From NCBI RefSeq assembly GCF_002018875.1, contig NZ_MVOL01000015.1, forward strand, positions 119,912 through 183,911: DNA of 64,000 bases, in the 5' to 3' direction. The DNA is from Pseudomonas sp. MF4836 (GTDB lineage: Bacteria; Pseudomonadota; Gammaproteobacteria; Pseudomonadales; Pseudomonadaceae). The notes under the pieces are model-generated. The model had not been told where the DNA came from. It saw nothing but the letters and a program-made list of their open reading frames with translations, and searched no databases. The position numbers were made by a program, and so were the translations under genes. Positions 32,996 through 41,285 of the stretch are shown one piece after another (the stretch's first letter is position 1; each line of letters starts with the position of its first letter).

Positions 32996-34645
32996 TCAGT
33001 GGGCCACGGCGGCATGGGCGTTGATGCCGGTCAGGGAGCGATAGTGCTGGGCGTCGAAACGCGCACGCTCGGCCGCGCCCGAGGGGCTGTGATCGGTGAC
33101 CGAGGCCACCCAGGCGGCGAGGAAGGCCAGGCTCATGGAGAACAGGGCGGGGTTGGAGTAGGGGAAGACCGGCGCCGCATGCCCCAGCACTCCGACCCAG
33201 ATCGCTGGCCCGAGTATCAGCAGGCCCACGGAGCTGGCGAGCCCGCAGAGGCAGGCGGCGACCACCCCGCGCGTGGTCAGCCCGCGCCAGAAGATCGACA
33301 GGATCAGCATCGGGAAGTTGGTGCTGGCGGCAATCGCGAACACCAGCCCGGCGAGGAAGCTGATGTTCAGGTGCTGCACCCATTGCGACAGCAGCAGGGC
33401 GACGACAATCAGGGTGACGCTGGCGATCCGGGAGATCTTCAGCTCGCGCTCGGGGTTGCTGGTGGGCTGGCGGAACAGGTGGGTGTAGATATCGTGGCCG
33501 ACCGCCGAGGCGCCGGAGATGGTCAGCCCGGCCACTACCGCGAGGATGGTGGCAAAGGCCACGGCCGACATCAGGCCGAGGAACAACTGGCCGCCAAAGA
33601 AGCTGCCCAGGTGCATGGCCGCCATGTTGTTGCCGCCGATCAGGTCCTGGCTGCCGGCTTCGAGAAACGCCGGGTTGCCGAGGACGAAGATCGCCGCCCC
33701 GGCGCCGATCACCAGCAGCAGGGTATAGAAGTAGGCAATGATGCAGGTGGCGTAGAACGCCGATTGGCGGGCGGCGGCGCCATCCTTGACGGTGAAGAAG
33801 CGGATCAGGATATGGGGCAGTCCGACCATGCCGAAAATCAGCGACACGCCGAGGGAAATGGCGTCCACCGGGTCGGCGATCAGCTTGCTCGGGGCCAGCA
33901 CCGACAGGCCCTGGGGATGGGCTTGGATCACCCGGTCGAGCAACTGGTTGGCGCTGAAACCCACGCTGCGCAAGACCATGAAACACAGGAAGCTGCCGAT
34001 CGCCAGGATCAGCAGCGCCTTGATGATCTGCACCCAGGTGGTGGCCAGCATGCCGCCGATCAGCACGTACAGCAGCACCAGGACCCCGACCATGGCCACC
34101 GACGCCAGGTACGGCGTGCCGAACAGCAGCTGGACCAACTTGCCGGCGCCGACCATCTGCACCACCAGGTAGAACAGCACGATGACCAGGGAGTTGGCGG
34201 CGGTCAGCAGATGCACCGGGCGCTTTTGCAGGCGGAACGAGACCACGTCCGACAGCGTGTAATGCCCCAGGTTGCGCAAGGGCTCGGCCACCAGAAACAG
34301 CAGGATCGGCCAGCCGACCAGGGTCCCGACCCCGTAGATCAGGCTGTCGTAGCCATACATCGCCTGCATCGCCACCGCGCCAAGAAAGGTCGAGGCCGAC
34401 ATGTAGTCGCCGGCCAGGGCCAGGCCGTTCTGCCAGGGCTTGATGCCGCCGCCGGCGTTGTAGAAGTCTCCTGTGCCGCGGCTGCGGCGACCGGCCCAGC
34501 GGGTGACGCCCAGGGTCAGGCTCACCAGCAGCAGGAAGGGCACCAGGGTGTGCCAGTTGGCGGCATAACTGGTGCCGGAAGCCGCATGGGCGGTGGGCGC
34601 CAGTAACAGCAGGGGCAGGCAGGCGAACAGGGTTCTGGGCTTCAT
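32996..34645 (-). CDS. Sodium:solute symporter, ActP-like
   Basis: A 549-residue transporter with an N-terminal cleavable leader (MKPRTLFACLPLLLLAPTAHA) and about 13 membrane helices. It has the ActP-group sequence SRGTGDFYNAGGGIKPWQNGLALAGDYMSASTFLG and the SSS core GYDSLIYGVGTLVGW. ActP carries acetate and small monocarboxylates with Na+/H+. Its place after an M20 amidohydrolase and before DUF485 suggests a related acid or amino-acid-derived substrate, so I do not assign actP itself. Nine AAC triplets lie just before its ribosome-binding site (GGAAG). Confidence 0.8.
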   Translation of the reverse strand: MKPRTLFACLPLLLLAPTAHAASGTSYAANWHTLVPFLLLVSLTLGVTRWAGRRSRGTGDFYNAGGGIKPWQNGLALAGDYMSASTFLGAVAMQAMYGYDSLIYGVGTLVGWPILLFLVAEPLRNLGHYTLSDVVSFRLQKRPVHLLTAANSLVIVLFYLVVQMVGAGKLVQLLFGTPYLASVAMVGVLVLLYVLIGGMLATTWVQIIKALLILAIGSFLCFMVLRSVGFSANQLLDRVIQAHPQGLSVLAPSKLIADPVDAISLGVSLIFGMVGLPHILIRFFTVKDGAAARQSAFYATCIIAYFYTLLLVIGAGAAIFVLGNPAFLEAGSQDLIGGNNMAAMHLGSFFGGQLFLGLMSAVAFATILAVVAGLTISGASAVGHDIYTHLFRQPTSNPERELKISRIASVTLIVVALLLSQWVQHLNISFLAGLVFAIAASTNFPMLILSIFWRGLTTRGVVAACLCGLASSVGLLILGPAIWVGVLGHAAPVFPYSNPALFSMSLAFLAAWVASVTDHSPSGAAERARFDAQHYRSLTGINAHAAVAH

Positions 34646-34666
34646 GGCGGCTTCCGGGCTGGCGTG

Positions 34667-34693
34667 TTGTTGTTGTTGTTGTTGTTGTTGTTG
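34667..34693 (-). repeat. (AAC/CAA)9 tract in the symporter leader, candidate Hfq/Crc site
   Basis: Nine tandem TTG triplets on the plus strand read as CAA/AAC on the transcript, between the M20 stop (34696) and the symporter start (34645). Every AAC is an A-R-N triplet, and AACAACAA fits the AANAANAA target of Hfq/Crc in Pseudomonas catabolite repression. The ribosome-binding site lies about 12 bases beyond. Such a tract can also change length by replication slippage. Confidence 0.65.
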
Positions 34694-34695
34694 TG

Positions 34696-35859
34696 TCAGG
34701 CAGCCAGGCGCAGGCGTACCAGTTGCTCGAACATGGCAACGCCAATACCAGCCACGTCGTCGTTGAAGTCATAGTGCGGGTGATGGCACATGGGGCCGTC
34801 CTGCCCCAGCAGGAAATGGCAGCCGGGACGGGCCTGGAGAAACACCGACACATCGTCCCCGGCCATGATCGGCGCCACGTTTTCAATCAGGTTTTCCGGC
34901 CCCACCACCTGCTGCGCCGCCTGCACCACATAGCGGGTCGGCTGCGGGCTATTGACCACCGGCGGGGTGCTGTTGGCCAGGCTCATGTCGATCTGGCAGC
35001 CATGGGCCAGGGCCAGCCCCTGGCAGACTTGCTCCATGCGTTCGACCACCTGTTGCCGAACGGCGGTGGACAAGGTGCGAATGGTGCCGTCGAGCACGGC
35101 GAATTCGGGGATCACATTGTTGGTTTCCCCGGCCTGGAAGCGGCAGACGCTGATCACTGCGTTTTCCAGCGGGTCGATGGTGCGGCTGACGATCCCTTGC
35201 AGGGCGCCGACCAGGGCTGCGCCGATCACGATCGGGTCGACACTCAAATGCGGCATGCCGCCATGGCTGCCAACCCCGGTGATACGGATCGAAAAGAAGT
35301 CGACCGACGCCAGCTGGGCACCGACCCGCACGCCAATGGTGCCGGCCGCCAGGGTCGGGTGGTTGTGCAGGGAATACACCTCATCGAAGGGAAAACGCTG
35401 CAACAAACCGTCTTCGAGCATGGCCAGGCTGCCCTGGATGATTTCTTCGGCGGGCTGGAATATCAGCACCACCTGGCCGCGAAACTGGCGCTGCCGGGCC
35501 AGCAGGCAGGCGGTGCCCAGCAGGATGCTGGTATGCCCGTCGTGGCCGCAGCCATGGAACACTCCGTGATGCTGCGAGCGATAGGCGGGCTGGCCCTCCT
35601 CGATGATGGGCAGGGCGTCCATGTCGGCGCGAAAGGCGATGCTCGGGCCGGGGCCGAGGGCGCCGTGAATCACCCCCACGACCCCGGTCTGGCCGATGCC
35701 GGTATGGGTTTCGATGCCCCAGGAGCGCAGCAGGGTGGCGACGAAGTGGGCGGTCTGGTGTTCGTTGAAGGCGATTTCCGGCTGGCTGTGGATCTGCTGG
35801 CGCCAGGCGCGCATGTCGTCGGCCAGGGACTGGATTTCTGGGGCAATAGCCATCTGCAT
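34696..35859 (-). CDS. M20-family amidohydrolase (N-acyl-amino-acid/hippurate hydrolase type)
   Basis: A 387-residue zinc hydrolase. Metal ligands lie in FHGCGHDGHTSILLG, FQPAEEIIQGSLAML (the EE pair), and a late H in MCHHPHYDFND. The lid/dimerisation domain is inserted at about residues 180-290 (GVGSHGGMPHLSVDPI). Members remove acyl groups from amino acids, e.g. hippurate or N-acetyl amino acids. Two ATGs lie near the start; 35859 has AAGGA at close spacing. It is the first gene of a cassette with a sodium:solute symporter and DUF485, which may take up its products. Confidence 0.82.
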   Translation of the reverse strand: MQMAIAPEIQSLADDMRAWRQQIHSQPEIAFNEHQTAHFVATLLRSWGIETHTGIGQTGVVGVIHGALGPGPSIAFRADMDALPIIEEGQPAYRSQHHGVFHGCGHDGHTSILLGTACLLARQRQFRGQVVLIFQPAEEIIQGSLAMLEDGLLQRFPFDEVYSLHNHPTLAAGTIGVRVGAQLASVDFFSIRITGVGSHGGMPHLSVDPIVIGAALVGALQGIVSRTIDPLENAVISVCRFQAGETNNVIPEFAVLDGTIRTLSTAVRQQVVERMEQVCQGLALAHGCQIDMSLANSTPPVVNSPQPTRYVVQAAQQVVGPENLIENVAPIMAGDDVSVFLQARPGCHFLLGQDGPMCHHPHYDFNDDVAGIGVAMFEQLVRLRLAA

Positions 35860-36075
35860 GATTCCTTTGACGGGGCGGGTAGGGGAGCTGGCCAACTCTT
35901 GGGCGGCATCATGGCCCAGACCCGATTGGCCCGACCAATGCGAACTTCAGTCCCGGCTATGCGTCTCTTGCATAGCCCCGGCCAGGGTTTTGCGCGGCCT
36001 GTGGCTACGACTGGACGCTCATGGGCCCGAGGCATACCCTTGAGCACTTCTTCAATGCTGCATAAGGACCCAGCC

Positions 36076-37050
36076 ATGAGCCGCATTTTTGCTGACAACG
36101 CCCATTCCATCGGTAATACGCCCTTGGTGCAGATCAACCGCATCGCGCCCCGTGGCGTGACCATTCTGGCCAAGATCGAAGGGCGCAACCCGGGCTACTC
36201 GGTGAAGTGCCGGATCGGCGCGAACATGATCTGGGACGCCGAAAGCTCGGGCAAACTCAAGCCGGGCATGACCATTGTCGAGCCGACGTCGGGCAACACC
36301 GGTATCGGCCTGGCGTTTGTCGCGGCGGCGCGGGGCTACAAGTTGATGCTGACCATGCCGGCCTCCATGAGTGTCGAGCGGCGCAAGGTGCTCAAGGCCC
36401 TGGGCGCCGAACTGGTGCTGACCGAGCCGGCCAAGGGCATGAAAGGCGCAATCGACAAGGCGGCGGAAATTCTTGCCAGCGACCCGGCCAAGTACTTCAT
36501 GCCCCAGCAGTTCGATAACCCGGCCAACCCGGCAATCCACGAGAAAACCACCGGCCCGGAAATCTGGAACGACACCGACGGCGCAGTGGATGTGCTGGTG
36601 GCCGGCGTGGGCACGGGCGGCACCATCAGCGGGGTGTCCCGTTACATCAAGAAGACCCAGGGCAAGCCGATCATCTCGGTGGCGGTGGAGCCGGCGGGTT
36701 CGCCGGTGATTACCCAGAAGCTCGCCGGTGAAGAAATCAAGCCCAGCCCCCACAAAATCCAGGGCATCGGTGCCGGTTTCGTGCCGGGCAACCTGGATTT
36801 GTCGATGGTCGACCGGGTCGAGTTGGTGACCGACGAAGAGTCCAAGGCCATGGCCCTGCGCCTGATGCAGGAAGAGGGGATCTTGTGCGGCATTTCCTGC
36901 GGTGCGGCGATGGCGGTGGCGGTACGCATGGCTGAAACCCCGGAAATGCAGGGCAAGACCATCGTCGTGATCCTGCCGGACTCGGGCGAGCGCTACCTGT
37001 CGAGCATGCTGTTCAGCGACCTGTTCACCGACCAGGAAAACCAGCAGTAA
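36076..37050 (+). CDS. cysK: Cysteine synthase A
   Basis: A 324-residue PLP enzyme that makes cysteine from O-acetylserine and sulfide. It has IGNTPLVQINRI, the PLP lysine in NPGYSVKCRIGANMIWDAE, the asparagine loop PTSGNTGIGLAFVAAARGY, the phosphate-binding GVGTGGTISGVSRYI and the C-terminal SGERYLSS. ATG at 36076 follows AAGGA by seven bases. Divergent from the M20 gene with about 217 bases between them. The SVKCRIGAN form fits CysK rather than CysM. Confidence 0.92.
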   Translation: MSRIFADNAHSIGNTPLVQINRIAPRGVTILAKIEGRNPGYSVKCRIGANMIWDAESSGKLKPGMTIVEPTSGNTGIGLAFVAAARGYKLMLTMPASMSVERRKVLKALGAELVLTEPAKGMKGAIDKAAEILASDPAKYFMPQQFDNPANPAIHEKTTGPEIWNDTDGAVDVLVAGVGTGGTISGVSRYIKKTQGKPIISVAVEPAGSPVITQKLAGEEIKPSPHKIQGIGAGFVPGNLDLSMVDRVELVTDEESKAMALRLMQEEGILCGISCGAAMAVAVRMAETPEMQGKTIVVILPDSGERYLSSMLFSDLFTDQENQQ

Positions 37051-37156
37051 CTCCGGCCTTCCCGGGTGCGGCACCTGACGCGAACCGGCCAGCCGCCTTG
37101 CCAATGTGCTGATCCACATCAGCCGGGGTATGGCGGCCTTATGCTAATTAACGCTT

Positions 37157-37201
37157 TGTTGCGCGACCGTTAACGCTGATTGTTCGGTTGCGCGGGTTTT
37201 T
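37157..37201 (+). terminator. Possible terminator after cysK
   Basis: TTGCGCGACCG and CGGTTGCGCGG (one G-U) frame an AT-rich loop and are followed by GTTTTT. It lies about 105 bases past the cysK stop and before the lipid A hydroxylase gene. Confidence 0.45.
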
Positions 37202-37223
37202 CCAAGGCCCAGGAGTGTTTATC

Positions 37224-37247
37224 ATGGCCGGCTGCCAGGTCGGGTGA
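37224..37247 (+). CDS. Possible 7-codon leader ORF before the LpxO-like gene
   Basis: AGGAG with eight bases spacing precedes ATG; the frame reads MAGCQVG and stops 39 bases before the next gene. It could be a chance ORF or an upstream coupling ORF. Confidence 0.2.
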   Translation: MAGCQVG

Positions 37248-37286
37248 ACGCAACCCCGCAAGTGCCTATTTTCAAGGAGTTGTTGC

Positions 37287-38225
37287 ATGAGCTTTTCCTT
37301 CGCTGCCAAGTTCGGGGTGCTGCTGGTGTTTATCGGCAGCACCCTCTACGTGCATTTGCGCGGCAAGGCGCGTCTGCCGGTATTGCGCCAGTTCGTCAAC
37401 CATTCGGCGCTGTTCGCCCCTTACAACGCCTTGATGTATCTGTTTTCCGGCGTGCCTTCCAAGCCATACCTGGACCGCAGCAAGTTCCCGGAACTGGACG
37501 TGCTCAAGGACAACTGGCAGGTGATCCGCGACGAAGCCATGCACCTGTTCGACGAGGGTTATATTCGCGCCGCCGAAAAGAACAACGACGCCGGCTTCGG
37601 TTCGTTCTTCAAGAAGGGCTGGAAGCGTTTCTACCTCAAGTGGTACGACAAACCCCTGCCCTCGGCCGAAGCGCTGTGCCCGAAGACCGTGGAGCTGGTC
37701 AGCCGCATTCCCAACGTCAAGGGCGCGATGTTCGCGCTGTTGCCAGGCGGCAGCCACCTCAACCCGCACCGTGACCCATTTGCCGGCTCCCTGCGTTATC
37801 ACCTGGGCCTGTCCACGCCGAACTCCGACGCCTGCCGGATTTTCGTCGACGGCCAGGAATATGCCTGGCGCGATGGCGAAGACGTGATGTTCGATGAAAC
37901 CTACGTGCACTGGGTGAAGAACGAGACCGAGCAGACGCGGGTGATCCTGTTCTGCGACATCGAGCGTCCGCTGAGCAACCGCCTGATGACCCGCGTCAAC
38001 CGTTGGGTCAGTGGCCTGCTGGGGCGCGCCACCGCGCCGCAGAACCTCGACGACGAACGCGTCGGCGGGATTAACCAGGCCTATGCCTGGAGCAAGAACT
38101 TCAGCGACCGCTTCAGTGGCGTGGTCAAGCAATGGAAACGCCGCAATCCCAAGCTGTATCGGATCATGCGTCCGGTGCTGGCGGTGGTGGTGCTGGCAGC
38201 CCTGGGTTACTGGTTGTTTGGATAA
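37287..38225 (+). CDS. lpxO: Aspartyl/asparaginyl beta-hydroxylase family protein, LpxO-like
   Basis: A 312-residue Fe(II)/2-oxoglutarate dioxygenase with a membrane helix at residues about 7-24 and another at the C-terminus (VLAVVVLAALGYWLFG). The metal motif is HLNPHRDPFAGSLRYHLGL with H-x-D, and the second His lies in DETYVHWVKNETEQTRVILFCD, followed by Arg for 2-oxoglutarate. LpxO hydroxylates the 2-position of lipid A secondary acyl chains at the inner membrane. ATG at 37287 follows AAGGAG by six bases. Pseudomonads often have two paralogues; which one this is cannot be told. Confidence 0.82.
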   Translation: MSFSFAAKFGVLLVFIGSTLYVHLRGKARLPVLRQFVNHSALFAPYNALMYLFSGVPSKPYLDRSKFPELDVLKDNWQVIRDEAMHLFDEGYIRAAEKNNDAGFGSFFKKGWKRFYLKWYDKPLPSAEALCPKTVELVSRIPNVKGAMFALLPGGSHLNPHRDPFAGSLRYHLGLSTPNSDACRIFVDGQEYAWRDGEDVMFDETYVHWVKNETEQTRVILFCDIERPLSNRLMTRVNRWVSGLLGRATAPQNLDDERVGGINQAYAWSKNFSDRFSGVVKQWKRRNPKLYRIMRPVLAVVVLAALGYWLFG

Positions 38226-38311
38226 AGCGTTGCAAAGGCTATCGAGCGCTGGTTATAGTCGGCGCTCGGTGCATCAGACGATTCACCTTCCCTCTTAAGA
38301 AAGATCTGCAC

Positions 38312-38476
38312 ATGCCCCTTTCCCCGATCAATGCGGTAGTCGATTCAGCGGTCAACGCTGGCGTCGTGCCGTGCGGGAATCAGCAGCCTGCGCAGATCAG
38401 TCACTACCCCCCACCTGTCAGTAGCACGCCGGTGTACGCCGTCGTATCACCGCCGGGCGTTGTTGTCCGGGGCTGA
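38312..38476 (+). CDS. Small 54-residue ORF before the EamA gene
   Basis: MPLSPINAVVDSAVNAGVVP, then a Pro/Ser/Val-rich segment ending in GVVVRG. No signal peptide, no membrane segment. The ribosome-binding site is weak (AAGAAAG). A 15-base palindrome and a terminator-like stem follow before the EamA gene, as in a leader-peptide arrangement. No function recognised. Confidence 0.4.
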   Translation: MPLSPINAVVDSAVNAGVVPCGNQQPAQISHYPPPVSSTPVYAVVSPPGVVVRG

Positions 38477-38477
38477 T

Positions 38478-38492
38478 CAGCAGTCACTGCTG
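38478..38492. repeat. Perfect palindrome after the small ORF
   Basis: CAGCAGT-C-ACTGCTG lies directly after the TGA at 38474-38476. It may be an operator or the first arm of a leader structure. Confidence 0.4.
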
Positions 38493-38525
38493 TGCCCTGT
38501 ACCCGCCAGAAAAAACTACTGAATT

Positions 38526-38550
38526 TCAGCCTCGGCTGAGTTGGCTTTTT
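38526..38550 (+). terminator. Terminator-like stem-loop before the EamA gene
   Basis: TCAGCC-TC-GGCTGA is followed by GTTGGC and a run of five Ts. The weak stem ends 22 bases before the EamA start, where it could act as an attenuator. Confidence 0.4.
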
Positions 38551-38571
38551 GCCTGATTACAGGTGGTCACC

Positions 38572-39435
38572 ATGTTTGTCATTTCGAAAAAGTCCGCGCT
38601 TGCGGCGGCCTCCACGAGCCTGTTCGTCCTGCTCTGGAGCAGTGGCGCGATCTTCTCCAAATGGGGGCTGGCCCATGCCTCGCCCTTTGCCTTCCTGCTG
38701 CTGCGTTTCGCCATCGCCCTGTGTGGGCTGGTGCTGTTGATTCCACTGCTCAAACTCAGGCTGCCCCGTGGGCGGCAGTCGATGCTGTACGCGGCGGCCA
38801 CCGGGCTGGTGCTGTTGGGGGCCTATCAGATCTTTTACCTGCTGGCGCTGGACTTGAAGGTCACCCCCGGGGTCATGGCGACCATCATGGGGGTGCAACC
38901 GATCCTCACCGTGGTGCTGATGGAGCGCCAGCGCTCCTGGAGCCGGATGTTCGGCCTGGCGCTGGGCCTGGCTGGCCTGATCATGGTGGTGTACCAGGGC
39001 ATCGGCCTGGCGGGGATGTCCCTGGCCGGGATGCTGTTCGGCCTGCTGGCGCTGGCGAGCATGACCCTGGGTTCGATCATGCAGAAGCGCATCACCGACA
39101 ACCCCCTCGGCACCCTGCCAGTGCAGTATCTGGCCGGCTTGCTGTTGTGCGGGGTGTTCGTGCCGTTTCAACCTTTCCACTTCGAGCAGTCGACGGGCTT
39201 TTTCGTGCCGGTGCTGTGGATGGGCCTGGTGGTTTCGGTGCTGGCGACCCTGTTGCTGTATCGCCTGATCGCCCGCGGCAACCTGGTCAATGTCACCAGC
39301 CTGTTTTACCTGGTACCGGCGGTAACGGCGGTCATGGATTACCTGATCTTCGGCAATCGCCTGGCCAGCCTGAGCATCCTCGGCATGCTGCTGATCATTG
39401 TCGGGCTGGTGTTCGTCTTCCGTAAAAACACCTGA
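38572..39435 (+). CDS. EamA/DMT-family transporter
   Basis: A 287-residue ten-helix transporter with two EamA repeats: VLLWSSGAIFSKWGLAHASPFAFLLLRF at the start and LVVSVLATLLLYRLIARGNLVNVTSLFYLVPAVTAVMDYL near the end, the typical DMT pattern. ATG at 38572 follows AGGTGG by five bases; a GTG three codons earlier is possible. Substrate unknown. Downstream lies an inverted-repeat region and then a pilin-like gene. Confidence 0.83.
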   Translation: MFVISKKSALAAASTSLFVLLWSSGAIFSKWGLAHASPFAFLLLRFAIALCGLVLLIPLLKLRLPRGRQSMLYAAATGLVLLGAYQIFYLLALDLKVTPGVMATIMGVQPILTVVLMERQRSWSRMFGLALGLAGLIMVVYQGIGLAGMSLAGMLFGLLALASMTLGSIMQKRITDNPLGTLPVQYLAGLLLCGVFVPFQPFHFEQSTGFFVPVLWMGLVVSVLATLLLYRLIARGNLVNVTSLFYLVPAVTAVMDYLIFGNRLASLSILGMLLIIVGLVFVFRKNT

Positions 39436-39513
39436 TACCCATTCGATGACGCTCCTTGCCTGCAATGGGCAAGGTTGCGTCGCGGGTTCGCCCGGTGTCG
39501 GAAAGCATTATCG

Positions 39514-39534
39514 ATTTCATCGTTCCGATGAAAT
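39514..39534. promoter_or_regulatory. Palindrome upstream of the pilin-like gene
   Basis: ATTTCATCG-TTC-CGATGAAAT is a perfect inverted repeat followed by an AT-rich stretch (AATTAAATAAGAC). It lies 75 bases before the pilin-like gene and may bind a regulator. Confidence 0.4.
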
Positions 39535-39608
39535 TAAATAAGACAATCCTTAAAGTTAAAGAGCCCGCCTAAGCTGACGACATAGTGGCTACACACGGAG
39601 GGCGCAGC

Positions 39609-40004
39609 ATGAACGTAAACCACCTATCAGCAGCAGTCGGGTTGTTTTTTGGGGTCATTGGCCCGACCTTCGCTGCAACGCCCTTGTCTCAAGGGGTCAT
39701 CCACTTCTACGGCAGTATCGTTGAATCTCCTTGCTCGCCTGATACCCATTCAGCCCATCAGGACAGCGGTGCAACCCTCAGCCTGAGCAGGTGCCCGCAG
39801 GCCGCACGCGCAGGTTCGCTCAGCGTGCGCAGCGTGCAGCCCGTCGCCACGGCGGCGGCGCTGTCGCCCTCGGCGGTCAAGGTCAAATTGGTCGCCGACA
39901 GCGGCCGGTCCGAGCGCTACTACAGCCAGCAATACGCCCTGGTCGATGGCGCAGGGAAGGCAGTCAACAGCGGCGCCTACATCATCACCCTGACGTCGCC
40001 TTGA
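39609..40004 (+). CDS. Pilin-like small secreted protein
   Basis: A 131-residue protein with a signal peptide (MNVNHLSAAVGLFFGVIGPTFA-ATP). The mature N-terminus resembles type 1 (chaperone-usher) pilins: GVIHFYGSIVESPC, with a second Cys later (LSRCPQ), and the protein ends in a beta-strand-like AYIITLTSP. No chaperone or usher gene is adjacent, so it is an orphan subunit or a pilin-fold exported protein. GGAGGG six bases upstream of the ATG is a strong ribosome-binding site. Confidence 0.6.
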   Translation: MNVNHLSAAVGLFFGVIGPTFAATPLSQGVIHFYGSIVESPCSPDTHSAHQDSGATLSLSRCPQAARAGSLSVRSVQPVATAAALSPSAVKVKLVADSGRSERYYSQQYALVDGAGKAVNSGAYIITLTSP

Positions 40005-40041
40005 ACCCTGCCGATGATGAGCCGGAGGTTTTCGCCAAGCC

Positions 40042-40986
40042 CTAGGGCCGCGCTCCGGCTTGCTCGACCCGCACCGAGTGCATGAACGCCTGCATGGCCG
40101 ATGACTGGATGCGATGGCGCCGGGTAATCAGGCCAAAGGGCGGCAGGCGCGTTTCGAAGCTGATCGGCAGTACCGCCAGCAGATCGCGCCCCGGGTAGTC
40201 CTCGACCACCGAGACCGGGGTCACGCCAATCATGTCGGTCTGCTGCACCAGTGACAGCAGGGTCATGATCGAGGTGGTCTCGACGATGCTGCTGGGGATG
40301 TCGACCCGGGCATTGTGAAACACCTGATTGATGATCGCGCGCATGGGGCTGGGGTGCTGTTGCAGGACCCAGGTTTCGTTCTGCAGCTCGGCCCAGCTCA
40401 GTCGGGTACTGTGTGCCAGCGGATTCTGCGCACCGGCGATCACGCACAATTCCTCCTCGCCCAGGCTGTCGAACAGCAGCTCCTCGGCCCTTGCACCGGC
40501 GGGGATCCGGCCGAGCACGATGTCCAGTTGATCCTGCAACAAGGCCTGCACCAGCACGTCGCTGGTGTCGACCTGAATGCTCATGGACAAGCGTGGGTGG
40601 CTCTTTTTCAAGGTGGCGATGGTTCGCGTCAGCAAGCCCGAGGCCAGCGCCGGAATGGCGCCGACGGCGACCCGTCCGAGGTTGCCGGACTCCAGGGCCA
40701 CCAGTTCTTCGCGCATGCCGCTGACTTCGGCGAAAACCATCTGCGCGTAATAAATCACTGTTTCGCCAAACGGCGTCGGGCGCATGCCTCGGGGCAGGCG
40801 CTCGAACAGCTCGACCCCCAGCAGGTCTTCGGCTTCGTGAAGCATCTTGGTCGCCGCCGGCTGGGTCATGCCGATATTGTCGGCCGCCCGGCGCAACGAG
40901 CCGAATTCCTGCAGCGCCAGCATCAGCCGCAATTGGCGCAGGCGCAGGCGACTGTGGATTACGTTGGCATCAGGAATTCGGGTCAT
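40042..40986 (-). CDS. LysR-family regulator of a sugar-acid cassette
   Basis: A 314-residue regulator: LRLRQLRLMLALQEFGSLRRA, then MTQPAATKMLHEAEDLLGVELFER (winged helix-turn-helix), and an effector domain. Divergent from an MFS/dehydratase pair with 299 bases between them. Effector probably the transported sugar acid or its product, by position. An 8-base palindrome (TATGCATA at 41132-41139) in the intergenic region could be part of its site. Confidence 0.82.
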   Translation of the reverse strand: MTRIPDANVIHSRLRLRQLRLMLALQEFGSLRRAADNIGMTQPAATKMLHEAEDLLGVELFERLPRGMRPTPFGETVIYYAQMVFAEVSGMREELVALESGNLGRVAVGAIPALASGLLTRTIATLKKSHPRLSMSIQVDTSDVLVQALLQDQLDIVLGRIPAGARAEELLFDSLGEEELCVIAGAQNPLAHSTRLSWAELQNETWVLQQHPSPMRAIINQVFHNARVDIPSSIVETTSIMTLLSLVQQTDMIGVTPVSVVEDYPGRDLLAVLPISFETRLPPFGLITRRHRIQSSAMQAFMHSVRVEQAGARP

Positions 40987-41285
40987 GGGGCCGGGCTCGC
41001 AAAAGGGACAGCGGCAAGCCTGCCAACAAATGCCAGGCGCTACCAGCGACCATGATCAGGTTCGGGGTTTCTCCCGATAACCCTAAGTGGGCAGGAAGCG
41101 CCTTCTGCTATCACCTGAGGCTATCGGTGGATATGCATAAGTGATTAGCCGCTGTGTCGGGCGCTGGCTAAAGTCGCGCCATCGCTCAAGACGCACCGGC
41201 CACCGAGGCGTTTCTTCGGGCGACTCAACAACTACAAAAAGCCAGCCCTGGCGCTTGCCCGGGGCCTGTCTCAAGGAACACTCAA

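Noticed and set aside
32831..34606. Long open frame antisense to the symporter
   Set aside because: Gln/His/Gly-rich composition with no domain. The opposite frame is a complete transporter.
32996..34645. Assigning actP outright
   Set aside because: Gene order, the M20 partner and absence of acs make a different substrate possible; only ActP-like is supported.
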